Below, one piece after another: positions 44,322 to 53,235 of a DNA stretch of 54,397 bases; position 1 is the stretch's first letter, and each line of letters opens with the position of its first letter. Source of the stretch: Nocardiopsis prasina DSM 43845 (GTDB taxonomy: Bacteria; Actinomycetota; Actinomycetes; Streptosporangiales; Streptosporangiaceae); NCBI RefSeq assembly GCF_000341265.1, contig NZ_ANAE01000075.1:1-54397 (forward strand), written 5' to 3'. The notes under the pieces are model-generated. The model was not told the DNA's origin. It did no database searches and saw only the letters and a program-made list of their open reading frames with translations. A program made the position numbers and the translations under genes.

Positions 44322-45052
44322 GGCCTGGCCCCCACGAAGGTGTGCGTGATGCCGTACCGCCAGCCCGGCATGGGCGCGCTGGCCACCGACCCCAGCCCGG
44401 CCGCCCGCATGCGTTCCAGCAGGGTGGCGCGGCCGTCGAAGTCCAGGACGCTGCGCCACAGGTACCGGAACAGGTCGTCCCGACCGGCCAGGGCCCGGCC
44501 CGCCGGGATCACCACGCCCCAGCACACGGCGCTCCACACCGCGCGGGCGGCGACGGAGTCCGCTACGGAGTACTCGTGCAGCGCCAGCCGGCCGCCCGGA
44601 CGCAGCAGCTCGCGCACACGCGCCAGGAAGGCGTCCGGGTCGGGGACGTTGCGCACCAGGTAGGCGGCGAACACCGCGTCGGCCGGCCCGCCGAGCACCT
44701 CCTCCGCCCACTCCGGGGTGAGGTCCTGGGCGCGTGCCAGGTGGAAGGTGACGCCGCTCGGCCAGTCCTTGGCCGCCGCCTCGAGCAGCATGCCCTCGGA
44801 CGAGTCCACACCGACGATCCGGGCCCTCGGGTACTCGCGGGCCAGCGCGGCGGTCGAGGCTCCCGTGCCGCAGCCGAGGTCGACCAGAACCCGGTCCGCG
44901 CCCAGGCCCGGGAGGAACAGGCGCCGCGCCGACGTGCGCAGGTCCTGGTGGTAGCCGGGGCTGGAGGCGACCAGTCGGTCGTAGGCCGGCGCGGCGAGGT
45001 CGAACTCCTCGGTGACGGCGGCGGTCTTCATCCGCTCGGTCGATGTGGTCAT
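44318..45052 (-). CDS. crtT: SAM-dependent methyltransferase of the crt locus (CrtT-like)
   Basis: 244 residues. Class I methyltransferase fold: SAM-binding VLVDLGCGTGASTAAL (about 56-70), IVGVDSSEGML and LRPGGRLALHEYS. The C-terminal half, with RSVLDFDGRATLLERMRAAG, fits CrtT of streptomycete carotenoid clusters. Its methylation substrate is unproven. ATG 45052 has GGAGG four bases upstream. It is the first gene of the crtT-crtU operon and diverges from crtY across 64 bp. Confidence 0.85.
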   Translation of the reverse strand: MTTSTERMKTAAVTEEFDLAAPAYDRLVASSPGYHQDLRTSARRLFLPGLGADRVLVDLGCGTGASTAALAREYPRARIVGVDSSEGMLLEAAAKDWPSGVTFHLARAQDLTPEWAEEVLGGPADAVFAAYLVRNVPDPDAFLARVRELLRPGGRLALHEYSVADSVAARAVWSAVCWGVVIPAGRALAGRDDLFRYLWRSVLDFDGRATLLERMRAAGLGSVASAPMPGWRYGITHTFVGARP

Positions 45053-45116
45053 CGGTCCTCCGGAATGGTCGGGGTGGTCGAGGGACTTCGACCGCCGCAA
45101 GGGCCATGCTGGGGGG

Positions 45117-46385
45117 ATGGCCGACTACGACGTGGTGATCATCGGAGCGGGGGCCGCAGGGCTCACCCTGGCTCATCGGATCGGGCAAATCAACGATCGG
45201 CGCGACCCGCCGCTGAGGACGGCGGTCCTGGAGCCTCCCTCCGGCCCGCACACCCCGCCCCCTCGGACCTGGTGCTACTGGGAGTCCGGCCCGGGGCGCT
45301 GGGACCACCTGCTCGCCGCATCGTGGGCGGACCTGTCGGTCATCGGCCCGGACGGAGGGGAACACCGTTCCTCGGCGGGTCCCTACGTCTACAAGATGCT
45401 GCGCTCCGCCGACCTGGACGCGCACGTGCGCTCATCGGCGAGCGACGGGGTCGAGTTCCTGCCGCTGCTCGCGCACGACACTGAGGACGGTCCCGAGCAC
45501 GCCACCGTCCGGGCGCTCGCACCCGGAGGGGACCAGGTGGACCTCACCGCCCGCTGGGTCTTCGACTCACGCCCGCCCGGTCCGCCCCGGGGAGGGCGCA
45601 CCCACCTCCTCCAGCACTTCCGTGGATGGTTCGTCCGCCTGCCGGAGGACACCCTGGACCCCTTCGCCGCCGTGCTCATGGACCTGCGCCCGCCCCAGCC
45701 CCGCCACGGCGTGGCCTTCGGCTACGTGCTTCCGCTCTCCGGCCGGGAGGCCCTGGTCGAGTACACCGAGTTCGGCCGCGCCGCGCTCACCACCGACCAG
45801 TACGAGCGGGCCCTCACGGACTACTGCGAGATGAGTGGGTTCCACGGGTTCGAGGTCACCGCGTCCGAGCAGGGCGCCATCCCCATGACCGACGCGCGAC
45901 TGCCCGCCAGGGTCGGTCGGCGGCTGTTCCGGATCGGCGCGGCCGGGGGCGCCACGCGTCCCTCCACCGGATACACCTTCAGTGGTACGGCCCGCCAGAC
46001 CGCCGCGATCGCGCGGGCCCTGGAACTGCGCCGCGTTCCGGTGCCACCGGCACCCCATCACTCCCGGCACCTGGCCATGGACGCGGTCATGCTGCGGGCC
46101 CTGGACAGCGGCCGGGTGTCCGGAGCGGACTTCTTCGCCCGGCTCTTCGCCGCCAACCGGCTCGGAGACGTGCTCGCCTTCCTGGACGGGGACTCGCTTC
46201 CGGTGCGCGAGTTCGCGATGGGGCTGACCACCCCGGTCGGGGCGATGTCCTTGAGCACCGCCGACCACCTCTGGCACACGTTGCGCTCGGTGGTCCCCGA
46301 CCCGTCGCGCTGGAGCCCGGCCCGGTGGGGGATTCCGGCCCAGTGGTGGAACCCGGCCCGGCGGCCCCGGGGGGTCAGTCGCTGA
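45117..46385 (+). CDS. crtY: Lycopene beta-cyclase
   Basis: 422 residues. FAD/NAD-binding start DVVIIGAGAAGLTLAHRI (residues 4-21), the CrtY block PPRTWCYWESG, QHFRGWFVR, and the flavin-contact GAAGGATRPSTGYTF. Cyclises lycopene to beta-carotene. The ribosome site is a G-run directly before ATG 45117. It diverges from crtT, and its last bases overlap the end of the decayed MerR-type gene on the other strand. Confidence 0.92.
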   Translation: MADYDVVIIGAGAAGLTLAHRIGQINDRRDPPLRTAVLEPPSGPHTPPPRTWCYWESGPGRWDHLLAASWADLSVIGPDGGEHRSSAGPYVYKMLRSADLDAHVRSSASDGVEFLPLLAHDTEDGPEHATVRALAPGGDQVDLTARWVFDSRPPGPPRGGRTHLLQHFRGWFVRLPEDTLDPFAAVLMDLRPPQPRHGVAFGYVLPLSGREALVEYTEFGRAALTTDQYERALTDYCEMSGFHGFEVTASEQGAIPMTDARLPARVGRRLFRIGAAGGATRPSTGYTFSGTARQTAAIARALELRRVPVPPAPHHSRHLAMDAVMLRALDSGRVSGADFFARLFAANRLGDVLAFLDGDSLPVREFAMGLTTPVGAMSLSTADHLWHTLRSVVPDPSRWSPARWGIPAQWWNPARRPRGVSR

Positions 46386-47021
46386 GCATCCGCAGACCCT
46401 CCGCCAGGGAACCCGGGTGCAGTCCGCGAACCGCAGGGCCTCCCCGGCATCGAGCCGGCCGGGACCGGCGGCGCGGACGCCCGGCGCAGCACCGAGGACA
46501 CGCTCCACGAGAGCAGGTGCTCCACCTCCACGTAGCGCTGGGTCGCCTCCCAGCGGCGGCCCCATGCCGTACAGCAGGGGCATCGCCAGGTCCTCCGAGG
46601 TGGCGACGGTCCCGTTGCGTTCCACTGCGGTCTGGAGAAGACGGTCGACCAGATCCGAGTCCATGCGTATGGCGGCCCGGGCCAGGCCCTGGGGCGTCGG
46701 GGTGTGTTCGTGCCCGCCCGCGGGTACGGCCACCGTAGACAGGGAAACGGGGCCGCCCGGGGAGGCGGCACGCGGCTCCGGGACGGTCGCGGTGCGGGTC
46801 GTGGAGTCGATCCGCCGCGCGGCCTCGGCGGAGGGGACGCCCTCGCCGACCTGGCGGCACAGTTCGAGGAGACGGGCGGTGTCGGCGGGTGAGTACCGCC
46901 GGTGACCGCCCGGACCGCGCACACGCGGACCGATCCCGTAACGCCGGTCCCAGCTGCGCAGGGCGGACGGCGCGACCCCGAGGAGCCGGGCGGCGGCGCC
47001 CGGGCCGGGGGCGTCGGTCAT
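46375..47021 (-). pseudogene. MerR/LitR-like regulator, frameshifted and truncated
   Basis: Starts at ATG 47021 with a good MerR helix-turn-helix: GAAARLLGVAPSALRSWDRR, then GPGGHRRYSPADTARLLELC. The next part (SEDLAMPLLYGMG) matches the linker and helical domain of LitR/CarH light regulators. At about 46559-46563 a G-run breaks the frame: removing one G continues as RRWEATQRYVEVEHLLSWSV, exactly the expected helix. After PPVPAGSMPGRP the cobalamin-binding domain should follow but is missing. A third frame ends GLHPGSLAEGLRMLSD at 46375. Without correction, frame 1 runs on antisense through crtY to 45567. Confidence 0.65.
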
Positions 47022-47114
47022 GGCACCCCCGCACGTTGCACAAGCGGTGCGACTTCTGACGCGGGCCGCTGACCTCTGACTCTGGAACCTGAGAGCACCG
47101 AAAGGGGCGACGAC

Positions 47115-47729
47115 ATGGATCTGGACACCACGCGCCGGGCGGACCGGCGGTTGGATCACGTCTACCGGATCGGGGCCGGGCTCACCGGACTGGTCCTGGT
47201 GGGCTTCGGCAGCGCGGGCATGATGATCAGACTTCCGCTGTTCGACACGCAGGGTGAGGTGGTCGCGGGGCTGTCCACGAACGGCGCGCTCAGCTTCCTG
47301 TCCATCGCGTTCGGCTCGCTTCTGGTGGGCGCGGCGATCCTGGGCGGCAAGTTCGCGTCGACGGTGTGCGTCACGGTCGGTGGGGCCTTCCTGGTCAGCG
47401 GCCTGGTGAACCTGATCCTGATGAGCACCGACTTCAACATCCTGGCCTTCAGCGTCCCCAACGTGATCTTCAGTTACGTGGTGGGTCTGGTCCTGATCAC
47501 CTTCGGTATGTACGGCCGGTTCACCGGGAACCTCCCGGCGGACAACCCGTTCCGGCGGTACCGGCACCCGGGCGAGGGGACCGGCGAGGACGGTGTGGAC
47601 GCCGAGCGCCCGCGTCAGAGGGCGGAGGACGCGGCCGGTGCCTCGGCCGACGAAGGCACCGCCCACGGAGTGCCCGGTCCGCGATCCGCGCGTGAACGCG
47701 AGGACAGCCCCGAGGAGCGTCGAGGATGA
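47115..47729 (+). CDS. DUF4383 membrane protein
   Basis: 204 residues. Four membrane helices (around 20-40, 58-80, 83-105 and 113-135), with IGAGLTGLVLVGFGSAGMM and NIILMSTD-like spacing typical of DUF4383, then a charged, disordered C-terminal tail. Function unknown. ATG 47115 follows AAAGGGG. It diverges from the MerR-type pseudogene; TTGCAC (47036-47041) lies in the shared promoter region. Its end overlaps the next gene's ATG by four bases. Confidence 0.82.
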   Translation: MDLDTTRRADRRLDHVYRIGAGLTGLVLVGFGSAGMMIRLPLFDTQGEVVAGLSTNGALSFLSIAFGSLLVGAAILGGKFASTVCVTVGGAFLVSGLVNLILMSTDFNILAFSVPNVIFSYVVGLVLITFGMYGRFTGNLPADNPFRRYRHPGEGTGEDGVDAERPRQRAEDAAGASADEGTAHGVPGPRSAREREDSPEERRG

Positions 47730-49213
47730 GCGCGCCCAAGGGACGGCTGGCCCTGGTGACCGGGGCCAGCGGCTACATCGGCGGACGGCTCGTCCCCCAA
47801 CTCCTGGACGCCGGGTACCGGGTCCGCTGTCTGGCGCGCACGCCTGAGAAGCTGCGCGACCAACCGTGGCGCGACCGGGTGGAGGTGGTCCGGGGCGACG
47901 TGGTCTCGGGTGAGGGGTTGGCCGAGGCGCTGTCCGGCGCGGACGTGGCCTACTACCTGGTGCACTCCATGAGCGGCGGCAGCGACTTCGTGCGTACCGA
48001 CGCCGAAGGGGCGCGGCGCTTCGCGGAGGCGGCCGGGCGGGTCGGGACGGGCCGGATCGTCTACCTCGGGGGCCTGGCCCCGGAGGGCACGGAACTGTCG
48101 GAGCACATGGCCTCCCGGGAGGAGGTCGGACGCATCCTCCTGGAGGCGCCGGTGCCCGCAGTGGTGCTGAGGGCCGCCGTCATCCTGGGGTCGGGGTCGG
48201 CGTCCTTCGAGATGCTCCGCCACCTGACGGAACGGCTCCCGGCGATGACCACGCCCCGGTGGGTGCGCAGCCGGGTGCAGCCGATCGCCGTGCGGGACGT
48301 GCTCCGGCTGCTGGTGCGCGCGGACGAGCTCCCCGCCGGGGTCAACCGCACCTTCGACATCGGTGGGCCGGAGGTGCTCAGCTACGCCGAGATGATCCAA
48401 CGGTTCGCCGCCGTGGCGGGGCTGGCCAAGAGGCTGATCGTCCCGGTTCCCGTGCTGTCCCCGGGGCTGTCGAGCCTGTGGGTCGGCCTCATCACGCCGG
48501 TGCCGCCTTCCGTGGCCCGGCCGCTGGTGGAGTCGTTGCGGCACGACGCGGTGATGGCGGAGAACGACCTGGCGCGCGAGCTGCCGGACGAACGGCGGAT
48601 CGGGTTCGACGAGGCGGTGCGCCTGGCGCTGCGGCGGATCGACGAGGACCGCGTGGACACGCGCTGGTCCTCCGCGGCCTGGCCCAGCGCCCCCTCCGAC
48701 CCGTTGCCCACCGACCCCGACTGGGCCGGAGGCAGCCTGTACACGGACCGGCGGGCCCGGTACGTGGACGGATCCCCGGAGAGCCTGTGGCGGGTGATCG
48801 AGGGCATCGGGGGCGATCGCGGCTGGTACTCGTGGCCGCTGGCCTGGGCGGCCAGGGGATGGATCGACCTCGCCGTGGGCGGGGTGGGGCCCCGGCGCGG
48901 GCGACGCGACCCCGAACGCCTGCGGGTGGGCGACTCCCTGGACTTCTGGCGAGTGGAGGAGATCGTCCCCGGTGAGCTGCTGCGATTGCGCGCGGAGATG
49001 CGCCTGCCCGGCCCCGCCTGGCTGGAACTGCGTGTGGCGCGCCTGGAGGGGCGCACGGTCTACTGCCAGCGTGCCCTGTTCCATCCGAGGGGGCTCGCCG
49101 GCCACCTGTACTGGAAGGCGGTCACGCCCTTCCACGGAATCGTCTTCGGCTCGATGGCGGGCAACATCGCGGCCCGCGCGGAGGACGAGGCCGAGGTGAC
49201 GTCCGGGACCTGA
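47726..49213 (+). CDS. NAD(P)-binding SDR-like protein with DUF2867 C-terminus
   Basis: 495 residues. The N-terminal half is an atypical short-chain dehydrogenase: GASGYIGG (13-20), GDVVSGEGLAEALSGADVAY and YYLVHSM, then a YLGG segment in the place of the usual active-site strand. The C-terminal half (from about 330) is a DUF2867 domain, with WYSWPLAWAARGWIDLAVGG. The family occurs beside carotenoid and membrane genes, but the reaction is unknown. ATG 47726 overlaps the DUF4383 stop (ATGA), so the two are co-translated. Confidence 0.85.
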   Translation: MSAPKGRLALVTGASGYIGGRLVPQLLDAGYRVRCLARTPEKLRDQPWRDRVEVVRGDVVSGEGLAEALSGADVAYYLVHSMSGGSDFVRTDAEGARRFAEAAGRVGTGRIVYLGGLAPEGTELSEHMASREEVGRILLEAPVPAVVLRAAVILGSGSASFEMLRHLTERLPAMTTPRWVRSRVQPIAVRDVLRLLVRADELPAGVNRTFDIGGPEVLSYAEMIQRFAAVAGLAKRLIVPVPVLSPGLSSLWVGLITPVPPSVARPLVESLRHDAVMAENDLARELPDERRIGFDEAVRLALRRIDEDRVDTRWSSAAWPSAPSDPLPTDPDWAGGSLYTDRRARYVDGSPESLWRVIEGIGGDRGWYSWPLAWAARGWIDLAVGGVGPRRGRRDPERLRVGDSLDFWRVEEIVPGELLRLRAEMRLPGPAWLELRVARLEGRTVYCQRALFHPRGLAGHLYWKAVTPFHGIVFGSMAGNIAARAEDEAEVTSGT

Positions 49214-49269
49214 GCCCCGATGGAGGAGCACCGCCGGGGTGCGCTACCTTGTGGGAAGAATTAGCTAGG

Positions 49270-49288
49270 AATCCGAGAGGCTCGGTTT
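49270..49288. promoter_or_regulatory. Dyad upstream of the MMPL gene
   Basis: AATCCGAG-AGG-CTCGGTTT is an almost perfect 8-bp inverted repeat 65 bp before the chosen MMPL start. It follows an A/T-rich TTAGCTAGGAA. It looks like an operator next to the promoter; no regulator gene is adjacent. Confidence 0.4.
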
Positions 49289-49353
49289 CCGAGTCATTTG
49301 GACAAGTTGGGGCCGCGCGTCCACTGGACGCGGGCCCGGAAGGACTTCCCACG

Positions 49354-51480
49354 TTGCCGACACGACACGAACCCCCGGCCAGACGATCCCGTTGGTGGGT
49401 CGGCGCCGCTCTCCTGGTCAGCTTGGTGTGGCTGCTCGGAGCGGGCCCGCTCGGCGCCTTCCTCGGCCGACTCGGCGAGGTGCAGACCAACGACCCCGGC
49501 GCCTTCCTGCCGGTCGGGGCCGAGTCCACCGAGGCCGGTGAGCTGGCCGAGGAGTTCGACCGCGGCGACACCGTCCCGGCGATCGTGGTCCTGTCCGCCG
49601 ACCAGGAGCTCACCGAGACCCAGCTCACCCACGTGGGCGCCCTCGGGGAGCGGATCGGAGACCAGCCGTGGGTCTCCGGCGCGGTCGTGGGTCCCGTGCC
49701 CGGCACCGAGGACCCCTCCGTAGCCCAGCTGATCGTGCCGATCGGCTCGGAGAACGACACCGGCGACTCCGTGACCGAGCTCCGGGGACTCCTGGCCGAC
49801 CACTCCCCGGACGGAGTCCAGGCGCAGGTCACCGGGCCCGCGGGCTACGCGGCCGACCTCGTGGCGGCCTTCGGCGGCATCGACTCCACCCTGCTCGTCG
49901 TGGCTGTCGTCGCGGTCCTGGTCATCCTTGTGGCGGTCTACCGGTCGCCGCTGCTGCCGGTCCTGGTGATCCTCGCCTCGCTCCTGGCCCTCGGGCTGTC
50001 GGGAGCGCTGGTCTACGCGGCGGCCGACGCCGGGCTGGTCAGCCTCAACGGCCAGAGCCAGGGCATCCTGTTCATCCTCGTCGTGGGCGCCTGCACCGAC
50101 TACGCGCTGCTGCTGGTCGCCCGCTACCGCGAGGAGCTGGCCGCCCGGGAGCGGGTGCCCGACGCGGTGCTCGCCGCGGTCCGGGGGGTCACCGGCCCGG
50201 TCCTGGCCTCCGGCGGAACCGTGATCCTCGGCGTACTCTGCCTGCTCGCCGCAGACCTCGCCTCCACTCGCAGCCTCGGCCCGGTCGTCGCCCTGGGGGT
50301 GGCCGCCGCGATGCTCGCCGCCATGACCTTCCTCCCCGCCGCCCTCGCGCTGTGCGGTCGCGCCGCCTTCTGGCCCAGCGCCCCGCACCGCACCCGCGAG
50401 GAGTCCGGGAACACCACCGACGAGGTCCTGCGCCAGCACCCGTTCTGGGGGCGGATCGCCGCCACGGTCTCCCGCCGCCCGCGCGCCTACTGGCTGGGCA
50501 CCGCCGCCCTGCTGCTCGCGGCGGCCGTGTTCGCGCCGCAGTTCAGCGCGCAGGGCACCGGCCAGGCGGAGGTCTTCCGCACCGAGGTCGAGGCCGTGGA
50601 CGGCCAGGAGACCCTGACCCGGGGATTCGGAGCCGACTCCAGCGCCGCGCCCGCCCTCGTGGTAGCCAAGGAGAGCCGCTTGGACGAGGTGGTCGCCGCG
50701 GCCGAGCGGATCCCACAGGTGGAGGGGGCGGCCCCGGTCACCGAACCCGGTCCGCCCGGCGCGGAGGCCGCGCCCCTGGTGGAGGAGGGCCGGGTCCTGG
50801 TCGAGGTGGTGCTGTCCGCCGACCCGGAGTCACCGGAGGCGGTGGAGGCCGTCCGCGACCTGCGCGTGGAACTGGACACGGTCGAGGGGGCCGACGCACT
50901 GGTGGGCGGGGTGAGCGCCACCGACCTCGACACCCTGGAGACCGCGCAGCGGGACTTCGTGGTGGTCGTCCCACTGGTGACGCTGGTGGTCTTCCTGGTG
51001 CTGATCCCGCTGCTGCGGTCGCTGGTGGCGCCGCTGCTCCTGATGGCGGCCAACGTGCTCTCGTTCGCCGCCGCCCTGGGCGTGGGCACCCTGGTGTTCG
51101 ACCACGTCCTCGGGCTACCGGGAGCCGACCCGGTCGTGCCGCTCTTCGCCTTCGTCTTCCTGGTGGCGCTGGGGATCGACTACAGCATCTTCCTGATGTC
51201 CCGCGCACGTGAGGAGACCCTCGCGCACGGGCACCGGGAGGGGGTCCTGCGGGCGCTCACGGTGACCGGCGGGGTGATCACCTCGGCCGGGGTGGTGTTG
51301 GCGGCCACCTTCGCCGCGCTGGCCGTGATCCCGCTGCTGTTCCTGTTGCAGCTGGCCTTCCTGGTCGCCTTCGGTGTGCTGGTGGACGCCCTGCTGGTGC
51401 GGACGCTGCTCGTGCCCGCCCTCTCCCTCGACGTGGGCCCGCGCCTGTGGTGGCCGGGCCGCGCGGCCCGGACCCGCTAG
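49354..51480 (+). CDS. MMPL/RND-family membrane transporter
   Basis: 708 residues. Two repeats, each with one helix, a soluble domain and five to six helices. FILVVGACTDYALLLVARYR and FLVALGIDYSIFLMSRAREE are the paired TM4-like segments, with Asp-Tyr proton-relay residues. MMPL proteins export lipids or drugs across the membrane in actinomycetes. The frame is open from TTG 49249, but TTG 49354 follows GGAAGG and starts just before the basic RRSRWWVG and TM1; both are TTG. The gene ends at TAG sharing CTAG with the opposite gene. Confidence 0.87.
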   Translation: MPTRHEPPARRSRWWVGAALLVSLVWLLGAGPLGAFLGRLGEVQTNDPGAFLPVGAESTEAGELAEEFDRGDTVPAIVVLSADQELTETQLTHVGALGERIGDQPWVSGAVVGPVPGTEDPSVAQLIVPIGSENDTGDSVTELRGLLADHSPDGVQAQVTGPAGYAADLVAAFGGIDSTLLVVAVVAVLVILVAVYRSPLLPVLVILASLLALGLSGALVYAAADAGLVSLNGQSQGILFILVVGACTDYALLLVARYREELAARERVPDAVLAAVRGVTGPVLASGGTVILGVLCLLAADLASTRSLGPVVALGVAAAMLAAMTFLPAALALCGRAAFWPSAPHRTREESGNTTDEVLRQHPFWGRIAATVSRRPRAYWLGTAALLLAAAVFAPQFSAQGTGQAEVFRTEVEAVDGQETLTRGFGADSSAAPALVVAKESRLDEVVAAAERIPQVEGAAPVTEPGPPGAEAAPLVEEGRVLVEVVLSADPESPEAVEAVRDLRVELDTVEGADALVGGVSATDLDTLETAQRDFVVVVPLVTLVVFLVLIPLLRSLVAPLLLMAANVLSFAAALGVGTLVFDHVLGLPGADPVVPLFAFVFLVALGIDYSIFLMSRAREETLAHGHREGVLRALTVTGGVITSAGVVLAATFAALAVIPLLFLLQLAFLVAFGVLVDALLVRTLLVPALSLDVGPRLWWPGRAARTR

Positions 51481-52262
51481 AGCGGGTCGCCGGGCAGCTC
51501 CTGGTAGGCCCGGGCGATCCTTTCGGAAAGCCCGGGCCGGGGCAGGGCGGCCCCGTCGATCGAGGCCACCGGACGCACCCCGGTGGCGGCGTTGGTGACG
51601 AAGGCCCCGTCCATCCTGGTGGCCGCGACGGCGGCCAGGGGGCGGGTGGAGACCGGGACCCCGAGCGACCCGGCGACCCGGGTGACCAGACGGGCCGTCA
51701 CCCCCTCCAGGCAGGGCGCCTGGGGCCAGACCAGCCCCTCGCCGTCCAGGAAGCCGATGTTCCAGGTCGGGCCCTCGGAGACGCGGCCGTCCACCCCCAT
51801 GAAGAGGGCGTCGTCCAGTCCGTCCAGCTGGGCGGCACGCCGCTGCCGGATCACCCCGAACAGCCCGGTGCCCTTGATCGTCGGGGCGTCCCGGGAGAAC
51901 TCGCGCGTACCGAGGTGGACCGGTGGCGGGACGGGCGCCGGCGCGGGGCGCGTGGAGACCAGGATCTGGGGCATGGCCCGCGCGGCGGGGCGGCCCAGGT
52001 CGAGCTCCGGGTCGTGGACGGTCACCCGCACCACGCACGGCGAGGGGTGGGCGCGGGCGGAGCGGCGGGCGAGTTCACGGACGCGCGGGACGTCGAGTTC
52101 GGCGCCGAAGAGGGCCGCACAGTCCCGCGTGAGCCGTTCCATGTGCAGGTCGAGTCCGCGCACCCGCAGGTCGGTGACGAGCATGGTCGTGAAGTGCCCG
52201 TAGCCGTACAGGGCGAGGCCTGAGAGTTCTCCCGTGCTGACGGGGCGTCCGTTCAGTTCCAT
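51477..52262 (-). CDS. Class IV PLP-dependent aminotransferase/lyase-like protein
   Basis: 261 residues. Fold-type IV pattern: the PLP Lys in TIKGTGLFG (K130), the Glu and Asn in RVSEGPTWNIGFL (E163), and the ending TNAATGVRPVASIDG. The family includes branched-chain and D-amino-acid transaminases and aminodeoxychorismate lyase (PabC); the length suits the last, but the residues visible do not decide. ATG 52262 (MELNGRPVS) is preferred on family grounds to ATG 52274. It is convergent with the MMPL gene. Confidence 0.82.
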   Translation of the reverse strand: MELNGRPVSTGELSGLALYGYGHFTTMLVTDLRVRGLDLHMERLTRDCAALFGAELDVPRVRELARRSARAHPSPCVVRVTVHDPELDLGRPAARAMPQILVSTRPAPAPVPPPVHLGTREFSRDAPTIKGTGLFGVIRQRRAAQLDGLDDALFMGVDGRVSEGPTWNIGFLDGEGLVWPQAPCLEGVTARLVTRVAGSLGVPVSTRPLAAVAATRMDGAFVTNAATGVRPVASIDGAALPRPGLSERIARAYQELPGDPL

Positions 52263-52329
52263 TACGGGGCCCATTCTGGCACTTCGGGACCTCTGGCAGG
52301 GGTGGTTCCCGCAGCTCCGCGCGCCGCTC

Positions 52330-53052
52330 TCAGGCCTGCGGATTCGGGCTCCGGGACCCCGCCTCCATCTCGGTGAACGCGGTCACCAACTGCTCCTCGG
52401 AGGTGTCCAGGTACGCCCCGAGTTCGGTGGCGGCGGTGTCGGCGTTGCCGTCGGCCAGCGCCAGGTGGATGCGCCGGTTCCACTTGAGGTAGGGGTCGTG
52501 GAACTCGCGGGGCGCCGCCATCACGTGGAAGACCAGACGGGTCTCGGCCAGGACCTGGCGCATGAACTCGTTGACCCGGGCGCTCCTCGCCAGGGCCGCG
52601 AGCGCCTCGTGGAAGCGCATGTTCGCGCTGCCCATCCGCCACCAGTCCTCCCGGGTCCGGGCCCGCTCGCCCTCGTCGACGGCGGTGCCCACGGCCCGCA
52701 CCAGGTCGGCGGGGGCCTGGGCGGCCCCTCGCACGGCGGGAAGTTCCAGGGACCGGCGCGCATTGAACAAGTCGCGGACGTCGTCGCTGGTGGGACGGCT
52801 GACGAACACCCCGCGGTGCATGTGGTGCACGAGCAGGCGTTCGTGGCTCAGGAGTCGGAAGGCCTCGCGCAGGGTGTTGCGGGAGACCTCGTACTTGCGG
52901 CTGAGCTTCTCCTCGGACAGACGCACGCCGGGGGCCAGTTCGCCGTCGATGACGAAGGTGCGGAGGAGGTCGGCGACGCGCTCCGCCTGACTGGTCGGCC
53001 GAACCAGAGCGGGTGCGGGCAACCGGTCGATGTGGTCCTCTGTCGCCGTCAC
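52330..53052 (-). CDS. GntR/FadR-subfamily transcription regulator
   Basis: 240 residues. Winged helix (about 20-90: AERVADLLRTFVIDGELAPG, then LSEEKLSRKYEVSRNTLREA), then an FCD ligand-binding domain with FNARRSLELPAV, the metal-site region MRFHEALAAL and DPYLKWNRRIHLALADGN. FCD proteins usually respond to small organic acids. The frame is open to 53082, but GTG 53052 follows GGAGGG. It diverges from the NRAMP-like gene, and the palindrome at 53172-53184 is a likely operator. Confidence 0.88.
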   Translation of the reverse strand: MTATEDHIDRLPAPALVRPTSQAERVADLLRTFVIDGELAPGVRLSEEKLSRKYEVSRNTLREAFRLLSHERLLVHHMHRGVFVSRPTSDDVRDLFNARRSLELPAVRGAAQAPADLVRAVGTAVDEGERARTREDWWRMGSANMRFHEALAALARSARVNEFMRQVLAETRLVFHVMAAPREFHDPYLKWNRRIHLALADGNADTAATELGAYLDTSEEQLVTAFTEMEAGSRSPNPQA

Positions 53053-53171
53053 GTGAGCCCTCCGCCTGTCTCGTGCGCCCACACCGGAGACGGGGTGGTC
53101 CCACCAATGTTACGTACCGGGGGTTCGCGATTTTACTTATCCGTGCCTTACTTGAGGTGCGGGATTGCAGT

Positions 53172-53184
53172 ATTGTTCAACAAT
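53172..53184. promoter_or_regulatory. GntR-type palindrome before the NRAMP-like gene
   Basis: ATTGTT-C-AACAAT is a perfect 13-bp palindrome, with a third half-site AACAAT at 53187-53192. The A/T-rich sequence stands out from the surroundings. FadR-type GntR proteins bind short palindromes like this in divergent promoters, so the neighbouring GntR is the likely binder. Confidence 0.65.
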
Positions 53185-53235
53185 CCAACAATGAGGTTGG
53201 CGTCACAACCCTCCCGGACACCTGGAGAGTCAGCC

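Noticed and set aside
42072-44663. An 863-codon plus-strand frame across the Rieske gene and crtU
   Set aside because: Covers two recognised genes in other frames and has Arg/Gly-rich shadow composition.
45567-46560. Frame-1 continuation of the MerR-like gene antisense to crtY
   Set aside because: Loses all similarity after the G-run, while another frame carries the expected helix; treated as the result of a frameshift.
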